From NCBI GenBank assembly GCA_958510875.1, contig OY294068.1, positions 153,114,388 to 153,178,387 on the forward strand: a stretch of DNA of 64,000 bases, given 5' to 3'. This document shows positions 1-12,254 of the stretch, piece after piece. Numbering within the stretch: the stretch's first letter is position 1; each line of letters begins with the position of its first letter. Both the position numbers and the translations under genes were made by a program. The notes below the pieces were generated by a model that ran no database searches, was not told where the DNA came from, and was given only the letters and a program-made list of their open reading frames with translations. The stretch comes from Endomychus coccineus. Taxonomy: Eukaryota; Arthropoda; Insecta; Coleoptera; Endomychidae.

Positions 1-1480
1 TGGTTGATAATCTCAATCAAACAGTATTTCAGATTTGATGAATATACGCCCGGTACTGTTACATTAGTTCACTCTGTGATGTAACGACGTGAATAATTGA
101 TCTGTCGGGATAAATAGAGGATAAAATAGTGTCAATTGTTGATACAATATGAATACGAATATAGAGTTCCTATAAGAAATGCTGAATAACGAACGAATGG
201 ATGAGAATTGTGAGGCGTAAAAACTTCATTGCAACTACTGCTGAACGTTCTTGTTCAATATATTCGACATTCTTCTAGTTACTCAAATATTAACAGTAAT
301 CGCAGAAACTGATAGCCTAGCATATTGCAACATACATTGTTGATATTAGCATAAGTCTACATTATTCATATACGGAATCTACGTCAGGACATTTCAATAA
401 AGTTTATCATAGAAGTAATGGTTTAATTTAATTCAATTCTCTACCATCCTAAGAACCTACCATCACATGGCGATCCTGACCAAGTTTGGTTGGGAGGTGA
501 ATTTCTAAAAATTGTTCGAAATCATGTTCTAAGCACGCAGAAATCATCGGTGAGCAAGAAGCCATTCAGGTACCTACCGATAATAGAGTGATCCTATATA
601 TTGTCACAATAGAAGCATGAGACATGGTTGTGCTGAAAATACGAAAAGTCTGTCGAAAAAGTTCAAAAAGGCACGTTTCCAGAAGCATGATGTTGTAATG
701 GAATGCTTATGTTCACTACAGAAGGTAGAAGGACTTCTTTAATAATAAATAGTTCGATAATATGATTGACATTCAGGAACTGATATAACTTGATGAATGA
801 ATGATAACTTCGTATTTTTGGGACGTTATGTAAATTTTATGGTTTGTATTTTTATACCTATAAGATTCAATGTTTATAGGTTGTATAGTTATCGAATCAT
901 AAAGCAAGTATTTCAGATGAAGCAAAACGTGTTTTGAAAAAACGTCGTCACAATGGTTTGAAAACATATCGCAAATAGCTAATACCTTATACTGAGCGTC
1001 CAGTTGTGATCAAAGAGAACAATTCTTCAAAGCAAGTTCCTGTATTATTGACTTCTCTTTCACCTAAAGATAATATATTGGCTCAGATGCCATTCTACCA
1101 TTTGTTTCCTTTGAATGATATGTAAGAAACTGAAACATGCTTCACAATTTTGTTTTCAGAGCATAATTTTATTGAAAATGAGAATGAAAATCAGGAACTA
1201 CTTGCTCCATCGAATTAGAAGTACTATGAATGAATACTTTACATGTTACATTGCGAATGACTTCACATACCACCACCATTTAGTTGCAACTTCGAGGAGC
1301 ATCTCAAGAGGAAGCTGAATATGCAACTTCCTCTATTCTTATTTTCAAGAATTACAAGCTGCTGCTTTTTCTTCGAACAGTTGTTAAATATACAATTATT
1401 CATCATTTACATTTAAGATTACAAATAATTCGTATTATTTGATACAATAAGTAAAGATCCCAATTTTGTTTTTGACAGTT
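1..1480 (+). repeat. Dispersed repeat R1, copy 1
   Basis: Noncoding, diverged copy of a repeat also found at 29215-30215 (same strand) and 52960-53720 (opposite strand). Shared landmarks are a block around TTCACTCTGTGATGT (about 68-83 here, 29237-29250 in copy 2), a block around TTTGAATGATATGTAAGAA near 1110, a block around CTTCGAGGAGCATCTC near 1290, and an AT-rich block near 1410-1440 that matches 53330-53350 on the other strand. No protein motif is visible and the short reading frames inside are chance frames. The window begins inside or at the edge of this copy, so its left end is unknown. It could be a decayed nonautonomous DNA transposon or part of an LTR element; the family is not recognised. 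Confidence 0.6.
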
Positions 1481-3165
1481 TATTATGCAGGCTGTTTGAT
1501 TGATATTGGTACAGATCTTAACGGAAGATAGCTGACCTAAGAATAGAGCGATTGAGCCATACATACCTCATCCGAATGTTAATCTTTTCCAAGCAAGTTT
1601 GTTCAAGACAGAATGTTGTTTTCGTTTTTTAGCTATATTTCGAGCATTTGTGAACCAACTGACTTGAAAATTGATAGATTTATGTATTCATTAGAAGAAA
1701 TCAAGTTTTTGTTGACGGTTTCATCGTCACGGCTAGAGGCCGCTAGTGACGCCGTCCTAGCAATGTGCTAAACTTTTTTTGCCTGTGAGGAATTTTTGTG
1801 TAAACACTAAAGGGCTTTCACTTAAATGTTACAATAATTTATAATTTTCAACATTGTCGTTATTAGACAGTAGTAGTTCCATTAGTTTTATATTTTTTTT
1901 AGTCCACTTATTCAAAACTGAAACGAGACATATGTTATGTGTGACATATCTTCAAGATTTTTGCTTCCGAAGGGTGTCAAAACTGAATGTCATATCAGGC
2001 TGATAATTTTGATGCGTTCTAGTTAAAGATGGTACATCACAAATGTCACATCGGATTTTCGATTGTGGCGCCATCCGTTATATTTTTCAGGGACTTTTCA
2101 CCATGCCCTCGTATTTCCGGACATCATTCCCAACCTTTCCTACATGTGTCGGCTACTAGGAATGTTCTCAGTATCAACTAAACAGTTGTTTCATCTGTAG
2201 GAATAATTCTCGTATTAAGATAACAATTTTCAACAAAACAGAACAGTTGTTAGGACTACACTATCACAACATTCATGAAAATGTAGCTACTGAATGTAGA
2301 TTACAGTATTAGAGATTAGGTAAGTTCCATCATGAAGATCCTTCTAGCTCTTTACGGACCCTCATAATAACTGCCTCTAATGGAAATGCAGTCGAGTATA
2401 CAAAAATGGCTTATGTTCTACAAAGCCTAAGACTAAATCTAAACTTTGAAATGAAATTACTGAACGCATAACTTTTTTAATGGATATATGAAGATAATCA
2501 TCTAGTTAAGTAGATATTACATTTTCGCAAGGAAGCTCGGTTTTGATTATTTGAGAGATTACATTGACTCCTCCTTAGAATGAACGAGAAAAGGAAAATT
2601 ACAGTGATCACTACGATTGCAATCACGTTTTTCAGAGATCGATTCATCAATATCTAATTCCTATTCTCCAAGAGTCTAACTAAGGATAAAACGAAAGTGC
2701 TTCATAAGTAATATCTCCTGAATAATCACTGAATTGGAGTATGAATTGCGAGGAATTATATCTTCTTCCCACAATTCATACTCTTGATTTTATCTCTCGT
2801 GGTTACGTATTCTACGGAATAGAAATCAAGATTGTAACCAATAATCAAGAAACTTTATAACTTGAAGTTCTGGAAATGCCGGATGTAAAACTTCGATGGA
2901 AGCCTGTAGCAAAATATAGCAATATCTGCTCAATTCTACCTTCATTCGAAGTATTAATTTTACAGAAAATTGTTTACAGTTCAATCCAATCACGTCAGAA
3001 ATACGAGTTTTAACTCAACCGGAAACAAATGCAGATAAATTAATTAATCTCAGACAATACGTCGTTCTATTTGTGGAATAATTTCACGGCACAAGTTGCG
3101 ATGAACATTTATATCGAATCATCAATACGTTCCATTCCCAATTATCAATATTAACACTATACTCT
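1481..3165. other. No gene seen; intergenic DNA
   Basis: AT-rich sequence with no recognisable protein motif on either strand. The only structure I can point to is a perfect 12-bp inverted repeat, GAGTATGAATTG at 2737-2748 and its complement at 2772-2783, separated by 23 bases. Confidence 0.5.
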
Positions 3166-3169
3166 AAGA

Positions 3170-3500
3170 TTCCTTGAACAGCACAATTTAATTCATGATC
3201 AACAATACGTATTCCTGTCATCGAAAATCGACAGTGGACCTCCTGTCATACGTAACCCAACTCTGACACAATACCAATGAATTCAATGGTGAAGCGCAAA
3301 TTGTCGTATTAGATATAACTGAAGCTTTTGATCAGGTTTGTTAACCTGACCTACTCAACTCCCCAACTATGGCCTTATCCCAAAACTATATGCTTTCCTT
3401 TCCAACCGAGGCATTTCAGTTGTCGTGGGTGATCAGTATTCATAATAATGCTGGAGTCCCTCTGGGCTCTGTACTGTCCAACACGCTATTTTTTCACATA
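3170..3500 (+). pseudogene. Non-LTR retrotransposon reverse transcriptase fragment
   Basis: A conceptual translation that changes frame shows fingers and palm motifs of a non-LTR (jockey/R1/I-like) reverse transcriptase. A block like YLEQHNLIHDQQY is followed by VVLDITEAFDQV, which matches the family pattern for motif A (usually SKAFDRVW), and by AGVPLGSVLSNTLF, which matches the AGVPQGSVLSP motif B. Stops and frame changes lie between the blocks, and the FADD motif C is not found downstream, so this is a dead fragment. It is on the opposite strand from the RNase H relic at 3941-4930, so the two are separate insertions or an inversion product. The element family is inferred from motifs only. 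Confidence 0.7.
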
Positions 3501-3940
3501 GAGAGAGGTGAGAATGCCAAAATGGTTAAAACGGAGTGAGTGAGTGTGTCACAAGGATCGGCTTATGCTTTCGCATTGTCTTATTCATAGGAGAGACAGT
3601 TGACTGTTGTTATCGAATGTTCTTGCACTCACTCAGGTAGCTGATATAATTACTTCACTTCAAGAAACCTTTTCATATTTTAATTACTCGCTTTTTAGAT
3701 TGATCATTCCACTAACAAATGAGAATGTAGATGTTAAAACGGAAGATCCATTTGTAGAAAATGAACGAAACTGGAGACCTGCAGAATTGCTGAATCACCT
3801 AGATTGCAGCACTTAGAATAAACTGGATCTACTTTGCTAATCCAATCGACGGAAAACTGGAACAGAGTATAGGCTTAATCTTAGTTTAATATCATAACTT
3901 GTTATTGTTGTTGAGAGTTGAAGACTTCTAGAAAATAAAA
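3501..3940. other. Unrecognised spacer with short open frame
   Basis: Contains a plus-strand frame at 3607-3816 (69 residues) ending in a patch that looks coding (WRPAELLNHLD). I cannot assign it. It lies directly downstream of the reverse transcriptase relic and may belong to the same or another decayed element. Confidence 0.25.
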
Positions 3941-4930
3941 AATCAATCAATCAATCGAAGCGGGGGCGGACAAGTCCGAGGCACTTGACTGGGTCCATTG
4001 TGCGCCCCTTGGTACAAGTAAGAATCAGTACAGTAGGCCTGAGGCATTGTCGAAGTCTAAGATTTTGCATGGACTCTTATGGCTTCAAGCGGCATTATGT
4101 GTGCTGCCGAGGTGTTGTAGCCTAAGAGAAGCCAGTGCTGGACATTTTGCTAGGATGTGAGAAGTGGTTTCATCCGCCTCTCCACATCTACTACAAACTG
4201 GGTCTTCAACAATGACCATTGTGTGTAGATGTTTATTCAGATGGCAGTGTCCTGTGAGGAGTCCTGTAACCAGTTATTAAGCCTTTCCTGCTCATAGGGA
4301 CTAGGGTTTTAGAGAGTTTAGGCGAGAACTGCCTGATGTGGAGCTTCGCCTGCCTCATGCCGGGGGAATCACGGCAGACCGAGAGCCACTGTCTATCCAG
4401 GAACCCCATTTGGCCAATTCATCGGCCACTTCGTTTCCTTTCATGCCGAGATGGGCAGATATCCACACTAGCTGTAGTTTGTTCCTTCTGGCTAATTCAA
4501 CCAGAGTTTTCCTGCACTCCAAGACAAGCCAAAAAGTCACTCTGTGGGCGCGAAGTGCACCCAGGGCCGCTCGGCTGTCAGTGCAGATGCAAATCTGCCT
4601 ACTTCGGTAGTTTAATCTAAGGTTTTCCAGGGCACATGTCCGTATTGCACAGACCTCAGCCTGGAAAACGGTTGCGTGGCCATCTAGGGGAACTTAAATT
4701 TCCCTTCTGGGTGTATACGAGTAGACTTCGGCTCCATTAGACTCGCCAGTCTTAGACCCGTCCGTGAACCACACGAGTCGCCCTGGCGGCAGCGGCCCAG
4801 AGTTTTTGTTCTCCCAGTCCGTCCTTTGTGTTATGAGGACGTCTAGTTGAAACCTGACAACAGGCGCTATCGCATCCTGCGTCAGTCCGAGGATCGTGCA
4901 GTTGACCACTGACTTCTCGACAAAAATCCT
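3941..4930 (-). pseudogene. Non-LTR retrotransposon RNase H and C-terminal fragment
   Basis: Read on the minus strand, the piece begins at its truncated 5' end near 4930 and runs to a simple-repeat tail (GATT)n at 3957-3941. The translation shows an RNase H domain: LVWFTDGSKTGESNGA (first catalytic Asp), then an ICTDSRAAL-like block, then LVWISAHLGMKGNEVADELA, where the usual motif is W.PGH.G..GNE.AD. A Cys/His segment typical of the C-terminus of ORF2 of R1/jockey-like elements follows toward 4200. There is a frameshift near 4690 and further shifts near 4550, so it is inactive. It is closely related to the relic at 22547-23742. It is a 5'-truncated copy, as is usual for target-primed insertion. 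Confidence 0.8.
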
Positions 4931-5984
4931 GCAGGTAATTTATTTAAAAAAATGAATTCTACATCTGAATTTCAAAAAAAAACAAGACAACATCGTATGC
5001 TTGACGAACTTTCTTGATTGGCCTGGTTCAGAAATTTTCGTATGGATTCACTTTCTAGATGTCGTAGCATATGAAAACACTTTCTTGATTCCCATATTAT
5101 TGAAACAGCTGATGTTTCAGATTCCTTCGTTCTGAAGTTTGTCAATTTCATTTTGTGACCGAGTATGTAATACTGTGTGATGGTTGTGAGTTGTTGTTAT
5201 GTGTCAATACCAAATTCTGTGAAGTAGGTCTTTGGGCCTAAATGATTTTCCAAAAGCATTCCGTTCTTACATAATTTGCATTATTATGATTTTGTTGTTT
5301 CAATTTTGACAGAATACGGAGATAATTCAGAAAAGGATCCTGATTTCATTATGGAAGATGGAACAGATGAAAGTTTTTGAAGGGTATGATGGTTTCTGCA
5401 AAAAAAATAAATTCGCTCCGAGAGGTCATTATAGGTTAGGGTCGAAATTCGAACTCGAATATCTCAATTCCCAAAAGTCGAATCGAGTCGCTATTTGAAC
5501 CATTCGAATACATCAATTTTCCCCTTTAATTTTCTAGCAAATAATGAGTATATTCGAAGCGATAGATTTTCTTTGCTGTAGGCTCTACATTGTCCGCCTT
5601 TTATTTTTTGAACTCAATGAGAGAACAGACCCACAGCATCTTAAGTTTCAACGTCAGTGTCACTTCCCTGATAAGAAGTGGGTGTTTTTCAGATTTGGCA
5701 GGAATATCTACCACATATTGTGAAGGAATGTTAAAAAGAGTCTGGGTAAGTTGATTGCTAAAATTGAATTTGAATCAAACAAAGTTCAATAACTCTGTTG
5801 TTTTTCCTTTTATCGTCAAACTTGTGAAAACAAAAAGTATTCGAAATCTATTTTTGAGTACGAATTCATATTTCAATTCCCCAATATTCATTAGTTTACC
5901 TGGAAAATTAGGAAAATTCGGTTAACCAAACCGCAAACGATTCTTTGTCATAATTTGATTATGATTCGTTTTGTTTTTGAGTGT
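4931..5984. other. No gene seen; intergenic DNA
   Basis: AT-rich, no protein motif found. A stretch near 5435-5545 is rich in TCGAA/TCGAG words (imperfect short repeats) but I cannot assign a function. Confidence 0.45.
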
Positions 5985-6140
5985 ATGATACAAGATTCCG
6001 TGACATCCAGATAGATAGACGGATTTTTTCAAAGTTGCTTAAAATAAGATGAAAAGTACTATGGTGTAGTAAATTTGGCTCTATGACTTTTTTAACAATT
6101 TTAGAAATAGCTTGAGTAAATGCAATATACTCTTCCTACT
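5985..6140 (+). repeat. Dispersed repeat R2, copy 1 (partial)
   Basis: Shares with 8633-8960 and 37038-37370 a block describing a GTGACATCCAGA-like stretch followed about 100 bases later by AGAAATAGCTTGAGTAAATG, then a block ending in ACTTCG. All three copies are in the same orientation. There is no coding motif. The short minus-strand frame that overlaps its right end (6101-6349) is not supported by any homology I recognise. Confidence 0.65.
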
Positions 6141-6755
6141 TCGTTGCGTATAATTTGTTGAGTTGCTGTCCTGGGAAGAGCTTCTGTATACTTTCGAAGT
6201 TTAATTCCAATAATTTTTAGATTCACGATCCACAACAAATTATGAACTGTCAAGTCAATTGAATGAATCTTTCTTATATCAGCAGCTCTGTAATGTGTTG
6301 CCAACTGTAAAATTGAAATATGCCGGGTTTGAAGAAGATAGAGCGGCACTCATTGAGGAAAATAGCTGAAGTGAATTGGTTGTAAAAGTAACCAAGTAGG
6401 ACGTCACATCAATCTTGAAGAAAATGATATGTAAGTCTTCAATAATTGTTGTTATGTGTTGTTGAACAATTTTGTTGAAATTTGGGTGAAAGCTGTTTTA
6501 AATCAACTGAATGTAACAGTGCGCCGAGCGTACGTTTTATAAATCTGGAATTACTCCAGATTTAATTTTTCCAGGCATGTGAATAGGTTTGAAAGCCTAT
6601 ATCACCGCTGAACCTCGTACTTGGGGTATTATTTCAGGTAGCGTTAATTTCTCATCGACGGGTTATATGAATTGAAAATTGTTTGTTGGAACCTGTTCGG
6701 GTATCAAAGATCTTGGTTGATCCGTGTACCCTTGAGGTTCTTCCAAGTTGCCACC
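6141..6755. other. No gene seen; spacer
   Basis: AT-rich spacer with a small perfect hairpin near 6540-6565 (AAATCTGGA, five-base loop, then the complement). No gene is supported. Confidence 0.4.
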
Positions 6756-6760
6756 AGTAG

Positions 6761-6837
6761 GTGTATAATTCAGCTCACCCAGAAGCTGCTTCTAACTACG
6801 ATGCCTCCACCCCTCACCAGGGACCGCCTCGAATTAC
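6761..6837 (+). other. Candidate coding exon, unassigned
   Basis: A 77-base patch with codon-like composition unlike its surroundings. In one frame it reads VYNSAHPEAASNYDASTPHQ and continues GPPRIT. It is preceded by a pyrimidine-rich stretch and CAGTAG, a possible splice acceptor, and followed by GTACAA, a weak possible donor. If real it could be an internal exon of a host gene with the next exon at 7012-7209, but the protein is not recognised and chance cannot be excluded. Confidence 0.22.
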
Positions 6838-7011
6838 GTACAAATATATCTTCATATATATTCAAGCGTACCTTCTGAAGGTCGTATTTACCAGTTACTC
6901 GTTAATCAAATTGAATGATAAATACATATTGGATAAAAGTTAACGCAATTTAGTATATCATAACGGAAGAAAGATCATAAAATTAGTCCAAAAGCTAGAA
7001 ATGGGAATGAT

Positions 7012-7209
7012 ATGAATTCACAGACGTCTAATTCGGGTTCATCCCAAGTGGGAAGCTGGGAGAAGGATATCAATGTCGCTAGTTCTACCCCTTCGGCCAG
7101 CGTGCTAGTTCCTACTCAGGTTCTTTCGAAAGAGTTGGAATCAGTGAAAACTAATTAGCAAAAACTCCGAACAGCGATTGATTTCGCGCTCAATCACACC
7201 GATGATTGA
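7012..7209 (+). other. Coding-like Ser/Thr-rich patch, unassigned
   Basis: An open frame from ATG 7012 reads a Ser/Thr-rich peptide (NSQTSNSGSSQVGSWEKD near the start) to a TAG at 7156. The same frame continues beyond that stop with QKLRTAIDFALNHTDD to a second stop at 7207. A TTCACAG just before 7024 could be a splice acceptor. Base composition is richer in GC than the neighbours, as for coding DNA. It could be a terminal exon of a host gene, or a gag/ORF1-like relic with one stop. No family is recognised. Confidence 0.25.
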
Positions 7210-7259
7210 TAGATAATATCTAAAATTAAAGAAGGATTCCTCTCTGTCTGGTAACCAAA

Positions 7260-7800
7260 GTTAAGCCTGACGACATGATACTCTGTCATATCGCCTGAGT
7301 AATCTCCGATAAGCGGAATGACAATTGATCACTACTCAGCCTCCATCGCTGTAAAAATTTTTTTTTAACAGAATAAATAAACATTGGCTGGCGGAGCGTG
7401 ATCTGAATGTTAAATAACCACATTATGTTATATCGCCGATTCAGAGGATGAAGTCAATAAAACAGTTGGCAATCAAAATGCACTTACCCTGTTGGTCTGA
7501 TATCACAATTCCCTCTTGAATCCCACGTAGAAATAAGTCACCGAAAATTTACTCACTCGAGTTCTACGTCGAATTAAATTATGGATGTTATGGAATTATC
7601 ACAAAACTATTTTTGAGCGGAACGCGAAAGACGCGAACAAGTCCAGCGCTGCTTCAGCCCTAGGATTACATAACCCTTGCTGCACAAATACTGCGTTCAA
7701 TTTTGCTACACAGCTAAGTTCCAACTATGAGTGAATCCAATGCTCCAAACTACCCTACTCAAGCTATCTACAGCTCCGGGCTTCTTCCTTTCACAATACT
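7260..7800. other. Possible retroelement remnant or spacer
   Basis: Moderately GC-richer than the surroundings with several CpG words near 7615-7680, no frame of useful length. On the minus strand the composition resembles an LTR or UTR, with AATAAA words near 7370, but I find no paired LTR or other proof. Confidence 0.2.
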
Positions 7801-8104
7801 ACAAGCAAAATTATAGGTACGTATGTTGAATTTGAATGATTTCTTTGTTGATTTATATTAACACGGATTAGACAGATATAACTTGATAAATTAATTTGAA
7901 CCCAATCTGGTTACTTCAATTTAATCACCTAATAAATAAGATACTAATTGATTTCAGATGAAATATGATCTTAGAAACAAAAATTAACCTGGATTGTGGT
8001 TCTACTCGACTTGACTGGAAAATTACTTCACAGAAACATTGTCTTCACAACAATAAAAAGAAATTAAAAATATTCTAATTATTTTGAGTGTGAAATCTAA
8101 GTAA

Positions 8105-8600
8105 AATTTATATGACTTGAATTAGTGGAAACAATGGTTTATCCCTTGTAACATAGACTGGCTGGACTTACCGAACGAGTAGGAGGTGAAGAACTATCTT
8201 TTTTTCTCAAAGTAATTAGTTCTCATGGACCCATTGAAGCGGGGGCCACCCCACGCGCATAGCTTAGAAAATATGTCCAATTTGGAATACCGGCGGCAGA
8301 CCCCACCCTTACGTTATTGAAACAACACATAGGAAGCTGACCAAGCGGGAGAACAGTAAGTGACTCTTTTTAACCCCACATGGACTCCTCCTGACTCAGT
8401 AAAAAAAGTACTACTGATCTCGTACTGTGCTTACGTTTGCTAAGCATGATTCCTTGCTGGCTTAGAGGTCGACTCTCCAGGGAAGAGAGATCAAATTACA
8501 ACAGACAGTCCTTAGGCCTGTGTTGCATATCTAAATATAATAATTTATAAGACTTCTGTTCGAATTAAATTGAATTATTCAAAGAACCCAAATGTAATAA
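8105..8600 (-). repeat. Dispersed repeat R3, copy 1
   Basis: The reverse complement of this stretch matches 38680-39235. Shared landmarks are an AATTCAATTTAATTCG block (8560-8580), a GAGCCAGCAAGGAA-like block (near 8455), GGGTGGGGTCTGCC (near 8300) and CTACTCGTTCGGTAAG (near 8170). This copy carries the interval once, whereas the 38.8-kb copy has a 112-bp tandem duplication there. It contains no coding motif. It might be an LTR or a nonautonomous DNA element; its ends are not resolved. Confidence 0.7.
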
Positions 8601-8632
8601 GCCATCGGATTAAAACATGAAATTCACTGCAG

Positions 8633-8960
8633 AAGTTTTCAATCTATTCAATATACACTTTGAGATTTACGTTTTTTTTTTAATTTTCAACCCTTCGAAA
8701 AAGGGTGTGCTTATCACAAGATTTCTTTGAGAGACAATAGGGTTCGTCACCAAACAGCAATAATCTAACAGGAATTGAATTATCGTGCATATAAGATTTC
8801 CTGACATCCATACAGACAAATGGATTTCTTACAATTTCTCAAAATTTGAGAAATACTGTAGAACCTTTTTTGACCGTTTTACAAATAGCTTGAGTAAATG
8901 CATTATGCTCTTCGAGACTTCGTCTGCGAAGAATACAATAATGCACTATTTATTATTAGG
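8633..8960 (+). repeat. Dispersed repeat R2, copy 2
   Basis: Matches 37038-37370 over about 330 bases in the same orientation, including ACAATAGGGTTCGTCAC near 8738 and the AATAGCTTGAGTAAATG block near 8885. It is diverged and noncoding. A 74-residue frame at 8785-9009 overlaps it but is not conserved in the other copies. Confidence 0.7.
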
Positions 8961-9231
8961 GTTCCTTCAAGAAATGCTGCATCTTAGAAAATGGAAGAGA
9001 ATTGTGTGATGTTGAAATTTCATTCCAAGTAGAGATGACCGATCTTGGAGTAGAATCCTTACCAACAATGATTATACATGTCATGACCCGGGAACTTCGC
9101 AAATAGATAAAACCCGATGCTGTGCTTCCAGGTGATAGTCAAAAAGCACAAATCTGCGGAGCAACCTGCTGTTTCATCGACATCACATCCACCTAATGAT
9201 TATAAATAATGATTCTTGACCCAGGTATGGA

Positions 9232-9736
9232 TTATATGTAGCACACGTTGAGCTTAGGTCCGAAATTTACATTGCCTGATAATAGAAAATTACCTATCGA
9301 CAATATAATTGCTGATTTAGAATGCGGAATCAGAAATAAAAATTCAGAAGAAAAGAATGAAATCAGAGATAAAATTTGTATTTCTTGACAAATAAAAAAA
9401 CAAACAAAAAGCAGAAGCAAGCATAGCAGAAAAGACAAAAGAGTTTTTAGATGCCAATCCTCCAATATTAGTTTTGAACGCGGATAAATGTAATAAAATC
9501 GTCATATTGCATAGAGGTGACTACGAAAAAGAAATAGGAAATCTATTGAATGATGAAACAGCTTGCAAACAATTGAAATCTGTCCCAACACTATCAGTAC
9601 AAGATGACATGAATAAATTGATAAATGTATGGAACAAAAATAAGATATTCCCTATTGGATTGAAAAATAAATTGATTTGTCATAATAGGCAAGCACCTTA
9701 TAACCATGGGCTTCCGAAACTACTTAACAAAGTATG
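9232..9736 (+). pseudogene. Penelope-like element, N-terminal reverse transcriptase part
   Basis: Translation across one frame change near 9385 gives the N-terminal region typical of Penelope-like elements. There is a LSLGPKFTLP block, LPIDNIIADLE, an acidic/lysine-rich spacer, then LNADKCNKIVIL (usually ADKG.KTV.L), a YEKEIGNLLND block and LICHNRQAPYNHGLPKL, which is the family's CHNG.APR.YGLPK.HK motif. The frame stops immediately after this, before motif A, so only about the first third of the protein is left. Other PLE pieces in the window (18241-18765, 24090-24425, 54150-56560) represent later parts and come from separate copies. Confidence 0.82.
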
Positions 9737-9739
9737 ATA

Positions 9740-12250
9740 TGAATGTTGCGCATGAGCCCACTAACTGTGTTGGAAATATTTCTCAATCTAAAACCTTCAA
9801 TGCCTAAAGATTCGTATACACAGTATACACAGTATACAAATTAAATTATTCAGATTGCGACAGGAATTACTATTAAATATTTATGAAAAATAATGTATGA
9901 CCATAAGTATAGTAGGTATGAAAAACAAAAACTTAGAATATCCCACCAACCCTGTTGAACACTGTTTTAATTATAATCATCAATTCGATTGAAAAAATGT
10001 TAATATTTTAACTAAGGAAACCAATTTTAATAGAAGATCTGTTCTGGAGATGATTCACATAAGACGTGACTCCAAGTCTGTAAATCATAGAACAGACATT
10101 CAATCATTAAATCAGATCCATACTTATTTAATTAATTACAACCCTCGCAAATTCCTACATGCGTCTTTATAATGTCAAAAGTATAATTCAGGTGAAATGC
10201 TCAAATAGCTATATTTCTAAACCTTAGTCTGACCTCCTTCATCTGTTACCTCATAAGTCTTTAACCTCTGATTCGAAGCGTTATATTTTTTTGGTCCCAG
10301 ACATATAGGTACAAACATTGTTGACATGACTTAGTACTTTATAAGAAAATTGCTAAGCAGTGGATTCTTGATACATATTCATATACTAGAAACATTGGTG
10401 TGCTACAATTTCTAGTACTCGTGTTTCTGTCCGTTTCGGCGAAATAGGCATTTCTATTAATTGAAATTGGTGCAATAAGGACGCTTTGTTCTGATACAAT
10501 TAGTCTTGAGAAATCTCTAAACGTACGAAAAGACGAAGATGATAAGCATATGTGTTAGTGTGACCTATTTCCCGAGAATTTATATGTAATCCTGATGATT
10601 ATATCTCAGCTCAAAAGTAATATGTTCCAATAAGATGTAAAATTGCAAACGGGCATTTTTTCATAAGCCTGATTGTATTTGTATTGATATCATTCACGTC
10701 TCCTACAAATAGAACTATTAAGACGTATGCGTTTGTCTTTAAATGATAAATAATTTGTTTTGCCAAAGTTAATCGTATTAATGTTAAATATAGCTATAAA
10801 TAGCTATACATATTGATTATTCGGTAGAATTCAGGCTCGCTGTCGCCTGTACCAGCTAGATGATTGTCCACAATTTCGCCGATAGAAAAATTAATTCTGG
10901 TAGAAACAATTTCGGCAGTCTCCAGCCGGATGGCGAAAGGGTGGCCGTGTTGAGCTCGTCTAGTCTGCCTACCTGGAATCGCTGGTGGGGGGAAAAATGT
11001 CGAAATTTCCGATGAGCGCCGACGACCGAAATATCTACGGAATATGTGTCATGGAAAATAAAAAACTTGAGTCTTTCTATGAATAGGGAGGGTCACTACC
11101 TGCTGATAGTCAGGGATTGGTTGTACACTTCCTGAGAAAGAAACGATTTTATCCTGCATAGTGTTCTAAGAAACCAACAAAATATTTCATACATTATTAT
11201 CTCTCCCCTTAAAGTTGCTTCAACATCCAGTCTTACTTCTATCTTCAAGATTGAACCAACCTTTCCATCAACGACGATAAATAAAACTTCCTGTTTTCAT
11301 TTAAATTACAAATCAGTATTTTTCATTCAGATATCATATTGTTATTCAATTCTCCATTTCACAAACGTTGTGGATCGTGTAGGCATAAGGCGAACAAAAA
11401 AGAAAAATTTATGTGAAGATAGACCCATTCATATGAATATAATAGAGATTTGATATGGAAGCTCACGTTTTTAATGCAAGCATGAACATACAGACACTTT
11501 CCTTTGTTCATTTCACTAGAATTTTAAAACGTATTCGCATACATCGTGTTATTTGTTAAATCTATTCGACAAATATAAAACGTGTTGCCTCTCAGGGAAA
11601 TTGCCGCTTCAGGCATCGATGTTCAATTTTTTTGTAGAGGTTTTGTACCGAAAGATTCAATTTTCCAGACGCATCGTTATTTTTATGTTCGGTGTAAATT
11701 TAATTTTTTCCAGCGAGCAAATGGGTGATGTTCACGACTTCTAAACCGAAAATGGTTAATTCGATCAATCATTTTCGTTTCAAATGTTAATTGAAGATTC
11801 AAAATAAACTTGAAACAGCATAAACTATAAAAGAGTTTGTATTGTGAATACACCATAATACTACTATAATGGAGTATCCTTCATTTCTTGGAAACTTTTC
11901 TCCATAGTTAATTCAATTGAAATCCATCGGTCAAAGTTGAGCAATCAAACTTTGTGCACGTCTATGTAGAAAAACTTGTCCACGAAATGTGACATCCACT
12001 CACCTTGGCGATTCACGTAACTCACCTCGATGAGTATAAAAAAAGGTATTCGATTTCAAATTCCAAATTTCTGCTAGCAGAGAAACAAGAAAACTGCAAA
12101 TCGTGTTGCACTCCGCCATTATAATATTGTTACCGAAAGATTGAAGAGTGAGTATAATTCTAGTTTTAATTCCGGAAAATAGATAGAATTCCGTTTCGTT
12201 ACCTAAGTCAGATTTCATTTCTAACTAAGTAGTCAATTTTCCCGTAAAAG
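9740..12250. other. Intergenic DNA, no gene seen apart from a CpG-rich patch
   Basis: AT-rich spacer with a short GTATACACA microsatellite near 9820. The only compositionally unusual part is the CpG-rich patch at 10815-11045, listed separately. Confidence 0.45.
10815..11086 (+). promoter_or_regulatory. CpG-rich patch with a 29-codon open frame
   Basis: This roughly 230-base patch holds about 15 CpG dinucleotides in a region otherwise poor in CpG. Near its right end ATG at 10997, in the good context AAAAATG, opens a 29-codon frame (MSKFPMSADDRNIYGICVME, continuing to a TAG at 11084). It could be a promoter plus first exon of a host gene, or a piece of an older mobile element. No transcription signal beyond composition is visible, and no downstream exon is identified. 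Confidence 0.2.
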
Positions 12251-12254
12251 TAGA

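Noticed and set aside
4336..4620. Two overlapping plus-strand open frames of 90-94 codons
   Set aside because: They are antisense shadows of the minus-strand RNase H domain, whose motifs are recognisable on the other strand.
9232..9465. 77-codon minus-strand frame with hydrophobic leader
   Set aside because: The plus strand of the same interval encodes the recognisable PLE N-terminal region, so the minus frame is a shadow.
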